Positions 11,440-23,839 of a DNA stretch of 64,000 nucleotides are shown one piece after another. The notes beneath the pieces were generated by a model. The model ran no database searches. It worked only from the letters and a program-made list of their open reading frames with translations, and was not told the origin of the DNA. This DNA is from Datisca glomerata (Eukaryota > Streptophyta > Magnoliopsida > Cucurbitales > Datiscaceae), in the NCBI GenBank assembly GCA_003255025.1, contig QANY01000156.1, forward strand, positions 544,398-608,397, written 5' to 3'. Made by a program: the position numbers and the translations under genes. The first letter of the stretch is position 1; each line of letters starts with the position of its first letter.

Positions 11440-12160
11440 ATATATATAAGGAAGCCACCAAGTGAGACTTTAAATTACAACTAACCAAGAGATAACCCAC
11501 TTGTCAACGCCACCACAGGCTAACAGTTTCTGTTTATTAATTTATTGTTTTTTAGCTGAATTTAATCAATTTATTGGTTTTTCTTAAGATAACGAAATAG
11601 TCCAGCTCGGTGTTTTTTTCTTGTTAATTCTAAAAAATATTACGATTACCATTTGTGAGTGACACTATTATAAGGGAGGAGACTATGTCAATTCCAGGGC
11701 ACGGACTAGGAAGATGAGCAGGGGAAGGAGGGAACTCATCAAGTAAGTTAGCCTCAGTTGACATAAGGATATATAATTTTTAAACATCGAAAAAATATAA
11801 GGTGTTATTCGTGTATAATTTGACATAATTAGTATCTTTCTAATATTTTAAAATTTTCAACATTAACATATTTTTTCGAAATGAATATTATTAATATTTT
11901 ACGTGAGCAAAATATAATTGTTTTTAGAGTTCTATAATGCATTATTACGTAATTTAAGTTAAAACTTAGGAAATAGTTTTCATAGGAAAATATAGAGTTG
12001 TGTTGGACACTAGAGAGCGACTTTATCAGCGGAGGCATATAATCAGCTCGTGTTGGATACTAAAACAAAAGTCAAAGCCAAAGAGAGACAAAACCGCATA
12101 GATTCATTGCTTCGGCCATTTCTTATCCACGAGAACCACAACAAATTAGCTAAAATTAAG
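11440..12160. repeat. Diverged duplicated segment, copy 2
   Basis: Collinear with 1,200-2,160 (see that entry). This copy also has a TA-rich tract just to its left (about 11,430-11,450) as copy 1 does (1166-1187). No SAUR-like coding sequence was found in the 1 kb to the left, where a duplicated gene would lie. Confidence 0.75.
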
Positions 12161-12199
12161 TAAACTATATATTTACTTCGAAAACTCTATTGATAGATC

Positions 12200-13861
12200 A
12201 ATACCCACCTGCCGTCGTTGTATGGTATCTATAACAGGTGGCCGCCATTTAAACGATGGATGAAAATGAAGGATGGATTAGCTAATAAGAAGAAATATCA
12301 ACAGAATCCAGGAAATATTCATTGATGGCAGGATATCCTCGATTTTCCTAAAATACAACTAACGGTCTAGGAATATTATGAAAATTCTTGGTAACCAATT
12401 TTCATGTATAAATAGGGGTCAATGATACCTTGAAAGACACATTGAATACAATTCAGAATATTCATTGAGTTTGCAATCTCTCAATCTTACTTTACAGTCT
12501 TTACTTTTACATTCATTTAGTTAACTGTAAAAATCATTTACAATTTAGTGCTTTCGTTGAGAGATGTGTTAAAAACTCAAGAGTGTAAAAGCAAGATGCC
12601 TAGAACCATATCAAACACGATTTTGAACGACAACAACGAGGCAGATCACTGACCAACCCTCGCAGCCCTTAGAGATTCAGGGAATCATTCAAGCTATACT
12701 GACAGGAATGCAGAGTATGGTGAACCGAAACAATGAAGCTCTTCGTAGTACATGGTAGACTGTGCAAGAGGAGATTACGGCTCTACAACATGACTTGCGG
12801 AAACACAAGCGAAAGTGAGCCAACAAACGAATGTGGAAGAATGCAAAAAACTTATCAATTCGGTGTGCAGAAACAGATAATCCACTTGCCAGGCAATCTA
12901 ACCTAGACGTAAGTCGTAACCCGCAACAAGACGGTATTGGAGTTCAGTCCAGGGACAATAGAAAGGAAACGGATGGAGTGAATCCCCCGCATGAGCTGAT
13001 GACAAAAAGGTAGTTGAGGAAATACTGGCGATGATGGAAGTGCATAAGCAAGGGATTATGGGAATGACTGAATTGGAGTCACTCACACACTCTTCGTTGC
13101 GTTTAGAGATACTTGTTGCATAAATCCTGAGAAAGTTCATAGCCTGAAATTCAAATGTTATGAAGGTAAATCTGATCCAATCTCAGACGGTTCAAACAAG
13201 TGATGGCCCTATACCAACATAAGGATGAGCTCATGTATCGAATGTTCCCTACCAGCCTAAAGGACACTGCACTGAAATGATACCACTCCCTTCATCCCTG
13301 TTCCATTAATAATTTTACTATTATGTCTTTTGTCATTTTAGAACAGTATTCCATGTATCGTTCCTTAGTGGAAGATTCAAAATATCTCCTAATGATCTCC
13401 AGTCGTTACGAGATTATACTCACCGTTTCAAAGATGAGATGACCAAAGTAGAAAATTACGACGGTCGGGGTGGCAAGATTGACATTTAGGCGAAGGTTAG
13501 ACTTGAATTCGCCTCTATTTGATGATCTATCTAAGGTGAAGCCACTCATGATGAAATGTTCTCACGAGCACAGACGTACATCACTCTTGAAATAAAGAAA
13601 AAATGATGATGAGGGTGTCAGAATGGCGATTCTGGGAACAACGGACGAATGGCCAGAGCTGTGGAACAAGCAAGAACAGAACGAGAAGAGTACAAAAGAT
13701 TGATGATGGAGGCGAATACACATGAGAGTGCTGACAGGTGGAGGAGGACTATTGAAAGAGTTTACCTAAGCGAAAGATTTACACGCCGCCAAGGTTGTCA
13801 GGATCGTATTTTTGACTTAGATCGGTGGAAGAGCCTTGCGGATCAGATCGTAAGATCCTAA
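12200..13861 (+). mobile_element. 5' fragment of a Ty3/gypsy retrotransposon (LTR end, PBS, gag)
   Basis: Promoter-like TATAAATAG (12,407-12,415) sits inside LTR-like sequence ending at about 12,542. It is followed by TTTAGTGCTTTCGTTGAGAG, a frequent gypsy primer-site context, and a decayed gag. The left limit of the LTR is uncertain (about 12,200). No pol or 3' LTR follows, so the element is truncated at about 13,860. Confidence 0.7.
12596..13620 (+). pseudogene. Gypsy gag remnant
   Basis: ATG at 12,596 (MPRTISNT) opens a gag-like frame. Coiled-coil-like residues (EIQGIIQAILTGMQSMVNR region, about 12,675-12,730) are followed by recognisable gypsy gag phrases in shifting frames: an LTHSS motif near 13,083, YQHKDELM near 13,213, and LRDYTHRFKDEMTKVENYD near 13,404-13,458. 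Stops interrupt it at about 12,650, 12,766 and many later points. A downstream 70-codon frame (13,649-13,861) rich in Arg/Glu may be the next part of gag. Confidence 0.7.
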
Positions 13862-16280
13862 TATATATTAATAATTATAATATTAAAAAAGCTAAGATCC
13901 TTCAAAAAAATAAATTAACAACCATTTCTAACTAAAATCAACAAAAAAAAACAAGTTTTACACTCATTTGTAAAGGTCTAAAAATAAAATATATAATGTA
14001 TTTTAAAAATAAATATCATTGTTTATGATTATGAGTGTTCATCACAAATGTAAAACACTAACCCACTCATGAATCATAATACAAACTTATATACATCAAA
14101 AACCAGAAAACTAGAAAAATTCACCAGAAATCGTACAACAACAAAAAATCACCAAAAATTCAGCAGAAAAATTCACATATCCATTTCTGAGTTTTAACCA
14201 TACCGTGGCCTACCCAAAAATATAAAACAACAACAAAATGCTTGAACGAGTTTCAATCATTTATATTACTACAAATTTTCTAACCTAGGCAAGTCTCACA
14301 AAGAACGATGTTTGAAGATTTGAAATATGAGAGAAAAATATGATCTGGAATATGAGAGAAAAATAGAGGCTCAGAAGAAGGTTGTACTGGTAGAGCCGAG
14401 GCAGTTGCAGATCTGGAAAATAGAGCAAATTTGAAGAAAAACAGAGCAAAAAAGCAGTAGAGAGACCAAATTCACCAAGGGAGTAGACAGTATGCGGTAC
14501 TGTTAAGAGGTAGCCGTATATCTGAAGAAAAAGAAAGCAAAAAAGTAGTAGACGGATTGAACGAGTACTTCATCTTAGAAGAAGGAAGGATTATCGAACC
14601 CTTATCCAAAGACTCTTAATGGTTATGGCAGCAAAATTAGAAGAAGAAAGGGCTAAGAAGAACAACGGATTGTCGAGCATTTCGTCTTAGGGCAGTAGCA
14701 TTGGACAGACGAAGAGAGGGCTTAGAAGAAGGGAGGGAGGGATTGACCAAATGTCTATAAAATTAGACCGAATTGGGGATTGGGGGGGGGGGGGNTAGAA
14801 GAATTGGGCTTGCCTTTGACCACATGCAGCTCAACAAAAAAAGCCCAAAAAATAGAAAATGTCAAGATCGCACATGATCCGACTGGGATCCCACCCATCA
14901 TGTTCCAATCCTACAAGATTCAATCGTTACATAAATACTCAATCATTTAAGAAAATATGATACTTTATATAAATAATTAAATATTTAAAAATTCAATAAA
15001 AATATTTCTTTCATGATGTTATGATCAACAACGATAGCTTGTCTCATATAAGGACAACTCTCATTACAAGCTATCTCTTATCGTATCGAGACTGCTCTCG
15101 TTTGGTTAACGCTTCTCAAGATGTCACTGCATCTAGCTTAATCAATCACCAATAGTTTTGCTCACCTTAGCCCCATTGACTAGCCTCTATGAGGGATTCC
15201 AATGTGCTTCAGTCTAAGTGTTAAACCAACGCATCGGTTTTAAAAGTTTCCATAAACTAATAGTTCATCTAGGAACAATCCTACCTCACCACTTCCTTTA
15301 CAAGTTTTAGCTTCTTAAAGTAACTCGATGACTCAAAGCAACATGATTCTTAAGTTTCTCCCACTGAATATAGGACCGCTAGGGCGGTTCTAAACCATTT
15401 CTCGTGCCACGATAAAGTTTATGTTAGGGACCTTAGAAACGTTTCAACGTAAATGACCATTCCACTTAATTTAAAAAAAAAAGGATTTTTCATTGGTTTT
15501 TCAAAATAACTCTTTATTAATTTAGAAAAAAACAAGTTTCAAAAATTATAAACTTGTAGAAAATTTAAATCCCAATTGACAATTTATAACTTTTACAAAA
15601 TTCACATTGTATTTACATTATAACCTATTATAAATTAAATTATAATGATGCATGTACATACTACATGGTATTTTGATATTGACATATCTCTATTTCTATA
15701 TGACATGTTATATGATGATACAAGATTAATAATAAATTATCATTTCAAAATTAACCTCCCTATTGGCTCATTTTTAATTACAACCCATAAAAGAATAATA
15801 AATAAATTATAATTAATTTAAATACTAGTCTTTATGGCGTCTGTAATTGTTTCCTTGTCCTTCAGGAAGTTCCACCAATTTTTTAGTTCTTTACAATAGT
15901 GCAGTCACATTTTCAAAATTTAGAATTTTGATCAAAACCCTTTAATTAAGGAAAACTATTTTCCTAATTAAACCATCCCTTTAAAATCCTATTAAAATTT
16001 AAAATTTAAAAGATAAAAAGATAAATGGATAATTATCTTTTTGAATTCAAAATCTAAAAGATAAAAAGATAAAATGTAATTATTTTTTGAATTCAAAATT
16101 TAAAAGATAAAAATATATAATTATCTTTTTAATTCAAAAGATAAAAGTTGATAATTATCTTTTTAATTTTAATTGTCTTTTATCAAAATCAAAAATCAAA
16201 ATTTAAAATTTAAAAGATAAAAGATGAGATTAAGATTTTTATGAAACATCACGTAGTTTCTTAAATCCTTATTGTTATCG
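13862..16280. other. Unassigned sequence with a G-tract and an ambiguous base
   Basis: No gene recognised. A run of 13 G (14,782-14,794) is followed by the only N in the window (14,795), so the local length is unreliable. The block 15,030-15,480 looks like non-coding retroelement or leader sequence but has no defined ends. Confidence 0.5.
15990..16225. repeat. A+T-rich imperfect tandem repeat
   Basis: Three to four imperfect units of about 50-60 bp built around TTTAAAAGATAAAA and GATAATTATCTTTTT, the latter palindromic. It sits in the apparent leader side of the minus-strand Copia-C. Confidence 0.65.
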
Positions 16281-18530
16281 TCTAGGGTTTCACAAACCCT
16301 AGTCACCACGCAGGGCATGACAACGGACAGTAGGAGGCGACGCGGCACTGAGGCAGGCGGCGGCAGTTTTCGACGGTGACTTTCCTAGGCGACAACGGAT
16401 TACATGGAATTTAAAAAAATATAGCTTTTGGAAGAAAATAAATTACACAAAATCTTATGCCTCAATATTGGTTTACATCAATTATAAAATTGACAAACAA
16501 AACGCCTAGAGCCAATAGATCATGATCTATTCATAAAACACATTCAAAACTATTTTGAATCTACCATACAAAAATATGTCAATATCACAACATCCAACGA
16601 TACATACGTTTAATCACAGCATATGCATAATCAAGAAATCAAGGCTCTAATACTAATTGTTGGATCAAGTTTTAAAATTTGAGGAAAAATCATTGAATCA
16701 CAAACGGTTCGTGGGCGGAATATATACTTTTTTTACATAAACCAAATTTATCATATTAAATATTAAAACCATACATCCGATTATGCGTACAAAGTTAAAC
16801 GTATTCAAAAGAGGTAGAAATAATTTTATACCTTTCTTGTATCGGAGAAATTCTGATTTGGTGGAATCCTATTAGTCGTCTCGCGTTCTTTGTTATTCGT
16901 AGAACTCGGACCAGTCTTCACACCAACAATTATTCGTAGGATTCAGAAGTATATCTCAATTGGATGTTGATCAATAATTGAGTGTGAGCTCTCAAAACAA
17001 ATGGAGAAGAAAATTAAAATTTTCTCTTCCTATGGTGTATCTCGGCGGCAAGCAAAGGGAGGGAGAGAAACTTTGTTTGCTATGTGTAATCACACACTGT
17101 GTTAGGGTTAAAGATGCAACCTTATTGCCATCCATTATATAAAATTTACAAAATTTGCACATATACTTTTATATGTTAAATTACCAAAAATTCACCCACA
17201 AATCTTTACTATTTCTGAAAATTGTATATCTCCCGAGAGTCAATGTTGTGTCCAAATTCATCAATCTAAGTTGATAAATTAAATTGATCTTCATCAATTA
17301 ATTAATTTTATTTACTAATTATTCAATAATTATAAAATAACCAATTAATTAATTTGAACATTAATTACTTGGTTGTCACTAATTAAGCAACAACACATAT
17401 CACATATGGGTTCGGAAAATATAACTTGGTCCAAAACAAGTTTTTGGTTCAACTGTTGTTGTTTTTCATTTCTGTCCTTATAAGCTACTCATGAGACCAA
17501 ATGAGCCCACATGAATAAGCTATAGGACTTAAATACTCGACGAATTTATCTCCATAAATTCTTGACCTATTTAATTCTGACATCGTATGACCCCACTATA
17601 GGTCTGATGCTGAATCAACTCTTGATTCATGCATGCTATATTTTTTGTTGGTACAAATAAACACTTTTATTTAACGCTCCACATAATATTTTAACATATT
17701 ACCCTTCGTGAATACCAGTAACAAGAGCGTGATTTAAAATTATCTTTTTACCATCTCTTGTTATTATTTGCTTAAATTTTTATTGACTGTGAATAAGAAA
17801 GACATAATAGTGAATTGTCAGACATAATAGTGAATTGTTTCGTACAATTCCTCATGTCTTATTCGATGATTCATTTCATCGAGTACCTGGCCATGTCAAT
17901 TTATTCACACACCTATCAGTAAAGTATAAGGTGATATTGCTGCATTTTGCAGTCTAACCATGAGTTTTCATATCTGTGAATCACACAAGTCTAACATAAT
18001 TAAATCACGATCCCAACAGCCGAGGTATTGTTCAGAATTTCAAACTCACTCTTTTAGTGTATCAAAGATCGTAACTAACTAGGTCAAGTTTCGTATTAAT
18101 CTCAGAATTAAGGTAATTATGAAAATACCCTTAATGTGTAACAATTAGATTTAGAGCTAGATAAATAACTTACTCCAATGGTATTGGTCTATTCAACATG
18201 TTCCATAACATGTCTAAGTCAACCGTTAGATTCTCCAATGCCATGCCTCGAGGCCGGCATCCTTTGATTCAACTTAACAATCATAATCAGACTCGTTTGC
18301 CCAGTCGATCCTTTTTTGAAATATTTCAGAAGAGTTTGTCTGGAAATCCCTCAATTTTTTACTCTTCTTACGTTGACAATAGTTTCAGGACTTGAGTAAA
18401 TTATAAACACACTTTAATTAATAGAAAAATTTTCATTCATTCATTAAATTCAATAATACAAAATGTCTAAGAAATAACTAAATACTCATAAATAGTTATT
18501 ACACCCTATTTTATTAACATAATTCCAACG
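16281..18530 (-). mobile_element. 5' end of a long-LTR Ty1/copia element (Copia-C): LTR plus leader
   Basis: Minus-strand LTR about 16,658-18,530 (about 1.87 kb): starts TGTTGGAATTATG (at 18,530, first base mutated) and ends GATCCAACA at 16,658. A primer site TTAGTATTAGAGCC (minus; plus 16,643-16,656) follows, a decayed initiator-Met type. The leader 16,281-16,642 matches 60,210-60,614 in the related Copia-I, including the shared phrase CATCCA at equivalent spacing and the CCACCG/GGCGAC-rich part. No gag or pol is visible downstream (left), so the body is lost. LTR length suits Angela/Tork-type elements (inference). Confidence 0.8.
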
Positions 18531-20868
18531 ATAAGTCTCCAAGCCTAGATGGGTTTTCAGCAGATTTTTTGAGAAAGATCTGAATACCGTGGGAAAGGAT
18601 GTGACAGATGCAATGCTGGAATTCTTTGCTTTAGGTAATCTCCTAAAGAAACTAAACAGTATTGTCATTTATTTGGTGCCTAAAATCCATAACTTCAATA
18701 AAGTTATGGATTTTAGGCCTATTGCCTGCTGTAATATCATTTATTAGGGCATTGCCAAGCTACTTGCTGATAGATTGAAATATATTCTTCCTTACTTGAT
18801 GAACCCCAATAGAACTACATTTTTCATTACTCTGGAGTTAGTTAGAGGTTATCATCGTAAGGTATCTTCTCTGGGCTATACATTTAAGGTTGATTTGATG
18901 AAGGCAAATGGCAGTGTCAATTGATGCTTTGTTCAACATGCTTTAGGTGTTGTTGGTCCTCACTATTTATTCATTAGATTATGGATTATATTTCCTCTCC
19001 CTCCTCTTCCATCAAAGTTAACGGTGAGCTTAGAGGCTTTTTAAGGGTGCTAGAGGCCTCAGACAAGGGGGTTTGTAATCTCGTTACTTGTTTGTGCTTG
19101 TAATGGAGGCTTTGATGAGTATTTTGAATAGAGCTTCTAAACTCCCCGGTTTTTCTTTTCCTTAGAGATGCAAAAACTTTGGGGATTGTTAATATCCCTT
19201 TTACGGATAACATGTTTACATTTACTAAAGGTGATCTGAACTCTGTGGGAATTATTAAAGATGGTTTTCATCTTCTTAAATATATAAGTGGGCTGAAGCC
19301 TAATGTCAACATATATCATATTTTCTGTAGTGTTATGGATGAGGGGTTGAAAAGTAGTATTGCTAATTTTTTCTTCTTTTAGATTGGTTCCTTCACTATT
19401 CGGTATCTTCGTGTCCCTTTGATTGGATATAAACTTTCTAAAGGTCGAGTGCAATGTTCTAGTGGACCGAATCATTCGTCAGATAAATGAATGAGAGAAT
19501 AAATTTCTGACATTTGCAAGTAGGCTACATTTGATAAACTCTGTGTTGTTTGATGTTCAATCCATTTGCACTGGTATGCTTATCCTTTCTAAAGTTATCA
19601 TTAATTCTGTAAATGCTGCTATTAGGAATTTTCTATTGTCTGGTACTGATAAGTATGTTAAAAGGGCCAAGGATTCTTGGCATGATATTTGTAAACACCT
19701 TGTGATGGGTGGACTCAGTTTGAGGGACCTTGAGGCTTAGAAAAAAACTACGGTTTCTAAGCATATCTAATTTTTAATTACTTTAACTTTTGATTCTCTA
19801 TGGATTGCTTGGTGTAGGCAGTATTTATTGAAGTCTCTCTTAACTCCAACCCGTCTTTGATTTGGGAGAAACTTTTGAAACTTTGAAGTACATTGAAAGA
19901 TCATATTGTTGCTAGTATTGGCAATGGTGAATCAATCAAACTGATGATTGATCCATGGCTGCCATTTGGTATCATCTTTGATAAATTTGTTTATGGCATC
20001 TCTTTGCAGACGGGACAGAACTTTAGCACTAAAGTTAAAAGTCTGATTTTGAATAATGCACGGATTCTTCCTCCGCATAACTCTTCAGCAATTCAAGAGT
20101 TGCGTAGTCTATTAGGTAATATGCCTCCTCCTAGTTCAGGACAAAATGATTGTAGGATTTGGAGAGCTGCAAAAAATGGCATTTTTTTGGTTGGTAATGC
20201 TTTTAACATATTTGTTATTGATGATAATACTTCGGTTTCTTGGGTCAAGCTCATGTGGTTTTCAGGCTATATTCCTAAATGTTCATTTATTAGTTAGCTT
20301 GCTCTTAAAAGCACTCTTTCAACATTGATGAATATTAGAAAAATGAAATAATACTATGGATGTGTCTTGTTTCTTTTATGTGTCTGGTATGAATTCGATT
20401 GATCATAATTTTTGTGACTGCTCACACGGGGAAGCTATCTGGATAAAAATGTTGGTTTTATCGATCTCAAGTTCAACACATCTTTTAGAGTTGGTAGCAT
20501 ATGATTGATTGGTTTGTAAGTGATACGAAAGGGGGAAGTTTTAGTTCTATCTTGCTAAAGTTGTCTTTCACTGTTTTCATTTACTTCATTTGGCTGGAAA
20601 GATATACTAGGTGTTTTGACGGAAAAACTAGATATATTGACACTAGTTTCTGTTGTATAGTTCATATTATTAGGGATAAAGTTTAGTAGTTTAGAAACAT
20701 TGAAAATCCTCTGAAAATCTTAAGCTTCAAGCTGTTTGAGGTTTTCATGAAAGAATTTTTAAGTGAAGTTGTTTAGGCTTGTTTAGTTGTTTGTCTTCCT
20801 AGAGTATGCCCCTTGTAAGCTGCTTTTTTCTCTGGTTGAATACATTACCATTAACAAAAAAGAAAAAG
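18531..20868 (+). mobile_element. L1-type LINE, 3' part (RT to tail)
   Basis: Starts abruptly at the Copia-C LTR edge within the RT N-terminal region and ends near an A-rich tail (AACAAAAAAGAAAAAG, about 20,855). The 5' portion (ORF1, endonuclease) is absent here. Contents are described under the RT pseudogene. Confidence 0.82.
18535..20690 (+). pseudogene. LINE ORF2 remnant: reverse transcriptase and zf-RVT domain
   Basis: RT block: DGFSADF near the start, VGKDVTDAMLEFFALGN, then DFRPIACCNIIY (about 18,710-18,745), KLLADRLK, LVRGYHRK and FKVDLMKA, all characteristic of plant L1 RT. The catalytic FADD position reads FTDN (about 19,200-19,215, in TDNMFTFTKGDLNSVGII), so the polymerase is dead even apart from the stops. 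From about 20,155 the zf-RVT region is clear: IWRAAKNGIFLVG, WVKLMWFSGYIPKCSFIS, and later a WLERYTRCFDGKTR stretch. Frame changes and stops are frequent. Role when intact: target-primed reverse transcription. Confidence 0.85.
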
Positions 20869-21277
20869 AAATTCATAATATAGACTTGTTATTGCTGCTT
20901 AAAGTTTTAGGCAAAAAGCTTATTTAGACATTTTTACGGTTAAAATGTAAAAAATATTCTTATAGTTTGCCTAAAATACAAACTATACCTATAAACTTCT
21001 TTCGTATTTTTATGCCTTTATAGTTTGTGAAACTTTAAAATAGATAATTCTGTAATGATTTTTCGTCCAAACTAATGGAAATTTAACTCTATTTTGGACT
21101 CTTCTTTCTTCCCACATGAAAGAGAGAAGACCTCCATTATTACCAGCATTTTTGTCATATTTCCCTTCATTCTAGACACTAATTTTCTTATATAAATAAC
21201 TCCGTTCATCCCTCATTTTTTAGACCTAAATTTTCACCTTAATTCTCTTCTTCCCACCATTGGACAACCCTTGTGCA

Positions 21278-21490
21278 GCAGTCCCAACAATTCTAGCAGT
21301 CTAGATACTTGAAGGCGTTGGTTGATAAAAAATGGATTCCTTCTGATCCTCAAGATCTACAAGAGATTAGCAATATATTCATATTACATGATTTTTTATG
21401 TTTATATGGTTTTTCATATGGAAAATTGGTTATTGTTTTTGGTGTAGGTCAATGGAGATCAAGAAGTCTTTGAGAAGCTCGATCATTCTT
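21278..21490 (+). pseudogene. Exon-like captured sequence inside the inverted-repeat element
   Basis: An open stretch reads LKALVDKKWIPSDPQDLQEI at 21,311-21,370 and is followed by a T-rich intron-like segment ending GTGTAG at 21,447, then another open stretch with VNGDQEVFEKLDHS (21,448-21,489). On the other side of the CACTA, similar intron-end signatures precede exon-like bases near 26,573 and 26,759. This arrangement suggests a captured host gene with introns retained. I do not recognise the gene. Confidence 0.4.
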
Positions 21491-21839
21491 GATGTTTTGG
21501 ATATTGTTTTACGTTAATTTTCTTTTGACGCATTGGTCTTACAAATTTTAATTCTTCTTGTCAATCATTATTTTCAGTAGATTAGTACAGCTGCATAGAT
21601 TTATGCCTCTCTTTATTGTCAGAGTTTAATCATAATTTTGAATTTGATATTTGTTACTTTGGTTCTTTCCTTTCTCTGGATTTTCGATAGATGACTGATT
21701 TTTTAGTGCTTAAAAATATAATTTGCCAGAACTTGAAGCCTAAGTTTCCTATCATCTCACTATTAGAAAAACTGATAATAGCGATGGTTTTATTCGTCTT
21801 GCACCGTCGCTAAAGAAAATTAAAATCACCGGCAACAAT

Positions 21840-22100
21840 ATCCCTTTGCTGGTGGTCCTCCGGCGGTTGGAATAACCATCGCCAAATGCCTAGAGTTTCT
21901 TTCCGACAGTTTTTTTTCTTGTTACCGGCGGTTTTATACCGCTGGTAAAGATAATTTAGAACCGTTGCAAAATGTCTAGAAACTGGAGAAAATTTCTGGA
22001 TTTTTTGGCTGTTTCTTTTCTTATTAACGGTGGTTTACAACCGCCGTCAAATGCCCAGAAACAGAAAAAAATATATAATTTTCGGCGGTTTTAAACCGCC
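21840..22100. repeat. CACTA subterminal palindromic repeats
   Basis: Several copies of a motif close to CGGCGGTTTTAAACCGCCG or its halves occur at about 21,853, 21,926, 22,026 and 22,084, with further CGCCGCCGTAAA copies at about 26,357 and 26,416 near the other end. In CACTA elements such subterminal repeats bind the second element-encoded protein (TnpA in En/Spm); here that is inferred. Confidence 0.75.
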
Positions 22101-23299
22101 GCTATAAATTGAAAATTTGGCCAGAAGTTTTCCTGTTTTTTAAACATCCCATAACTTTCAAAAATACATGTTTCATAAAATATTCTATATCACAGATTTC
22201 AGAATCTATCAATACAAAAATTTTAACAGTTCAGAGTCCATCAATTCAAATATTCATAAATTCTTGCATTTTAAATGTTCACAAATTCAAACATTCATAA
22301 ATTTTAAAGATTCAGAATCAATCAATTGAAACATTCACAAATTTTAAAGACAAAGCAATATAAGTTCAAATTTAAGCAAATATAGTATTTTCGATCCTCA
22401 CTGAACTTTATGAGATCATGAAGTTGAGGGAGGATCTCCATAATCTTATAAACACATAAAAATGAACAAAATTAGTATTGGTGTTGGAATAAACATATTT
22501 TATAATTACGTAAAGTATATATTTCTTAGAAATCTTACATGATCACCACCGGGGAATGAAAGCGAAGGATTTTGTGCTTGCATCATTTTCATAAGGTACG
22601 TCACTTAGAATTGAAGTTGAACTTGACCATCTTAAAGTTCATGGACATGTGACCTAACTCTCTCATGTTCTGCACGTGGAATGAGCACCTCTTCAGAAAA
22701 TTTACGGTTGCTTTGCGATCCAAATACACTAGTGAGAGTTGGACCTAGTCCCATTCCACGGACTCATCTAGGATGTTCTGGACCCATAACTTTAGAAAAT
22801 GCATCTCTAGGGGTGATATTACTCCCATTCTGTGTTTGGGTTGCTAGAAGTTCTTGAATTTTCTCCTACAACACAAATGAATAATTTGATCGCATAGTGA
22901 TAAATATAGTTGAAAAAATTAAAAATATTGATAAATATAGACTTAAAAATAATTCTTACAACTCTAGAAGCAGATTCTTGATCTACCCAATTCACATCTT
23001 TGCATTTATGCGTTTCTATGAACAATTCGACCACATTTGGCTCTCTCCCCGACACTTCCGTCTATCATTCTGTTTAAAAAAATTATATTTTGATCACACT
23101 ACTAAAACAAAAATATTACTTATAAAAAAAGATTTACTTACCATTTCATCTTATTTTTTAGCATATTTTTTCTTCCTAAAAAATGATGTATATTTTGTTT
23201 TGCTCATACTGCAGTGTTTGTTTCACTATGAGCCTGTTATTTAAGAAACAAAATTAGTATTTATTCAACGAAATAAACAAAATTAAATGTAAAAAAAAT

Positions 23300-23836
23300 A
23301 TTGTAATATGATTCCTTGAGAAGAGAACAAAAAATGAACAATAGCATTCCACTGATCTTATGGAACTTCCTCAGATTTATGTCTTAGGCATTCTTCTTCG
23401 CTCGGATATTTTATCGTATTCATTGTTCTCAATTTACTTTTGCTGTCCTTCCAACTCTTATTAATTGAAGACAATGCAAACTTTCGGTTGGCGTCGGTAA
23501 CTTCCCATTTACTCTGAAAAATTATAAAGGTTAATAATAAATATATAATGGAAGAGACAATTATAAATAAGTATTTGTACCTTCACAATATCCCATATTG
23601 CGTTCTTGTACATTTCAAGCACTTTCTTTCAATTTTCATAGGTGATCGGCAATAGATCGTAGGTGCGTCTTAGTGAAGCCAAAAAGTTCGTATACATAGA
23701 TGCTTGATCCTTGATCGGTTGTCCTGCTGTGTTGAATTCAACTTTCACTTTCTTCCCTTCAGGTAGAGCCCATTTATGAGCTAATCGTGTCCGACCACGA
23801 ACCTTTCTCCTAGAGGAGGAGGATTCATCTACGTAT
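23300..23836 (-). pseudogene. Second CACTA ORF remnant (Transposase_24-like)
   Basis: Minus-strand sequence reads RGRTRLAHKWALPEGKKVKV and FNTAGQPI (about 23,800-23,720), a signature of the plant Ptta/En/Spm accessory protein, followed by LASLRRTYDLLP and NAIWDIVKV, then decay. It lies just downstream of the TNP2 remnant on the same strand. Confidence 0.65.
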
Positions 23837-23839
23837 AAA

